64,000 nt of DNA, from assembly GCF_900100735.1 (NCBI RefSeq), contig NZ_FNCJ01000002.1, positions 186,001 to 250,000 on the forward strand, written 5' to 3'. The DNA comes from Paraburkholderia phenazinium (GTDB lineage Bacteria; Pseudomonadota; Gammaproteobacteria; Burkholderiales; Burkholderiaceae). Made by a program: the position numbers and the translations under genes. Under the pieces are notes generated by a model that was not told the origin of the DNA, did no database searches, and saw only the letters and a list, made by a program, of their open reading frames with translations. Shown here in pieces: positions 63,635 through 64,000 of this stretch (within the stretch, counting starts at the first letter, position 1; each line of letters starts with the position of its first letter).

Positions 63635-64000
63635 TGTTCAAGTCACTTCAACGGTTGCGCCCCGTCGCGCTTCTTTCCGCCGCGCTGCTGATCGGATTGG
63701 CGCCTGTTTCGTCCTCCTTCGCCGATGCCGGTCCGCCGGAACTGTCCACCGGCAAAACCGCGCTCGTGAAACATCCCGACGTATCGGTGGGCGCACAGTA
63801 CGACACCACCCATGTCTATGTCGCTTCGGCCGACCTCGACGCGTTCGTCAACAGCTTCCTCGCGACGTTCGGCGGCAAGGCCTCGCCGCGTGCAGTCTTT
63901 ACCGTGACGCCGACGCCGAGCAAGACTGCCTCGCAGTACGTGCAAACGCCGGTCGGTATGCTGTCGGTGTTCGGCTTCGAGACGCCGATTCCATATCCGT
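63635..64000 (+). CDS. Exported protein, possibly VOC/glyoxalase-like, 3' end cut by window edge
   Basis: The frame is open from ATG 63635 to the window end (122 codons). N-terminal signal peptide (LRPVALLSAALLIGLAPVSSSFADA). The mature part HVYVASADLDAFVNSFLATFGG resembles a betaalphabetabetabeta unit of VOC-superfamily proteins (as in HVxVxxDxDxFxxFxxxxFGG), but only the first part is seen. Confidence 0.6.

Noticed and set aside
1..64000. CRISPR arrays, rRNA genes, insertion sequences, other tRNAs
   Set aside because: None were found on reading either strand; no regularly spaced repeats or transposase frames are visible.

Overview
The window is a GC-rich bacterial chromosome segment that looks like a beta-proteobacterium of the Burkholderia/Paraburkholderia group. 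This rests on the family content: a Burkholderia-type Gram-negative porin, an HU protein with a Lys/Ala-rich N-terminal extension, EmrAB-OprM-type pumps, many LysR/MarR/IclR regulators, and a membrane formate dehydrogenase with its own selenocysteine genes. The species assignment is inference. No insertion sequence, CRISPR array, rRNA or phage gene was seen. The only RNA gene found is a selenocysteine tRNA.

Layout: (1) 1-1358, 5' part of flagellar cap gene fliD on the minus strand. (2) 1.5-8.1 kb, two tandem MarR paralogues, a three-part efflux pump (EmrA, EmrB, outer-membrane factor) and a thiolase. Three copies of one 12-bp palindrome sit in front of marR1, marR2 and emrA. (3) 8.3-9.6 kb, a ketopantoate-reductase-like gene and a small membrane protein. 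(4) 9.7-18.4 kb, a tightly overlapped minus-strand operon joining a PotABCD-like ABC importer to a three-subunit flavin/iron-sulfur amino-acid or opine dehydrogenase of the HcnABC type. It is flanked by a divergent IclR regulator and an XRE-cupin regulator. (5) 19.1-21.5 kb, a POT peptide transporter and the HU/H1-like protein. (6) 21.9-26.2 kb, the Anbu cluster: circularly permuted ATP-grasp, alpha-E protein, transglutaminase and the proteasome-like Anbu peptidase. (7) 26.4-29.3 kb, a porin and a BrkB/YihY membrane protein with an ElaB/YqjD-like tail. (8) 29.5-38.8 kb, a complete selenium cassette: fdoG (in-frame UGA plus hairpin), fdoH, fdoI, fdhE, selA, selB and tRNA-Sec.

(9) 38.9-49.2 kb is the most accessory-looking stretch. 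It has two LysR regulators, three paralogous winged-helix/STAND-ATPase regulators (one full length, two lacking the tail), a hormone-sensitive-lipase-like protein that has lost its nucleophile serine and its oxyanion-motif histidine, and a short-chain-dehydrogenase remnant. (10) 49.2-58.7 kb holds minus-strand oxidative catabolic genes: a DsbA/FrnE-like protein, an FAD aromatic hydroxylase, an MFS transporter, an old-yellow-enzyme reductase, a three-haem cytochrome c and a two-subunit molybdenum hydroxylase, with a divergent LysR. Together they look like an uncharacterised route for an N-heteroaromatic or aldehyde substrate. (11) 58.8-64 kb has Dps, a YcaC-like cysteine hydrolase, a YtcJ-like amidohydrolase, an HD-family protein with HN in place of HD, an XapX protein and the start of an exported protein, probably one stress- or hydrolase-related cluster.

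The best-supported unit is the formate dehydrogenase/selenocysteine locus. The candidates for new biology are the regulator-dense block around the apparently dead hydrolase, the dehydrogenase/ABC operon with unknown substrate, and the flavin/molybdenum catabolic cluster.
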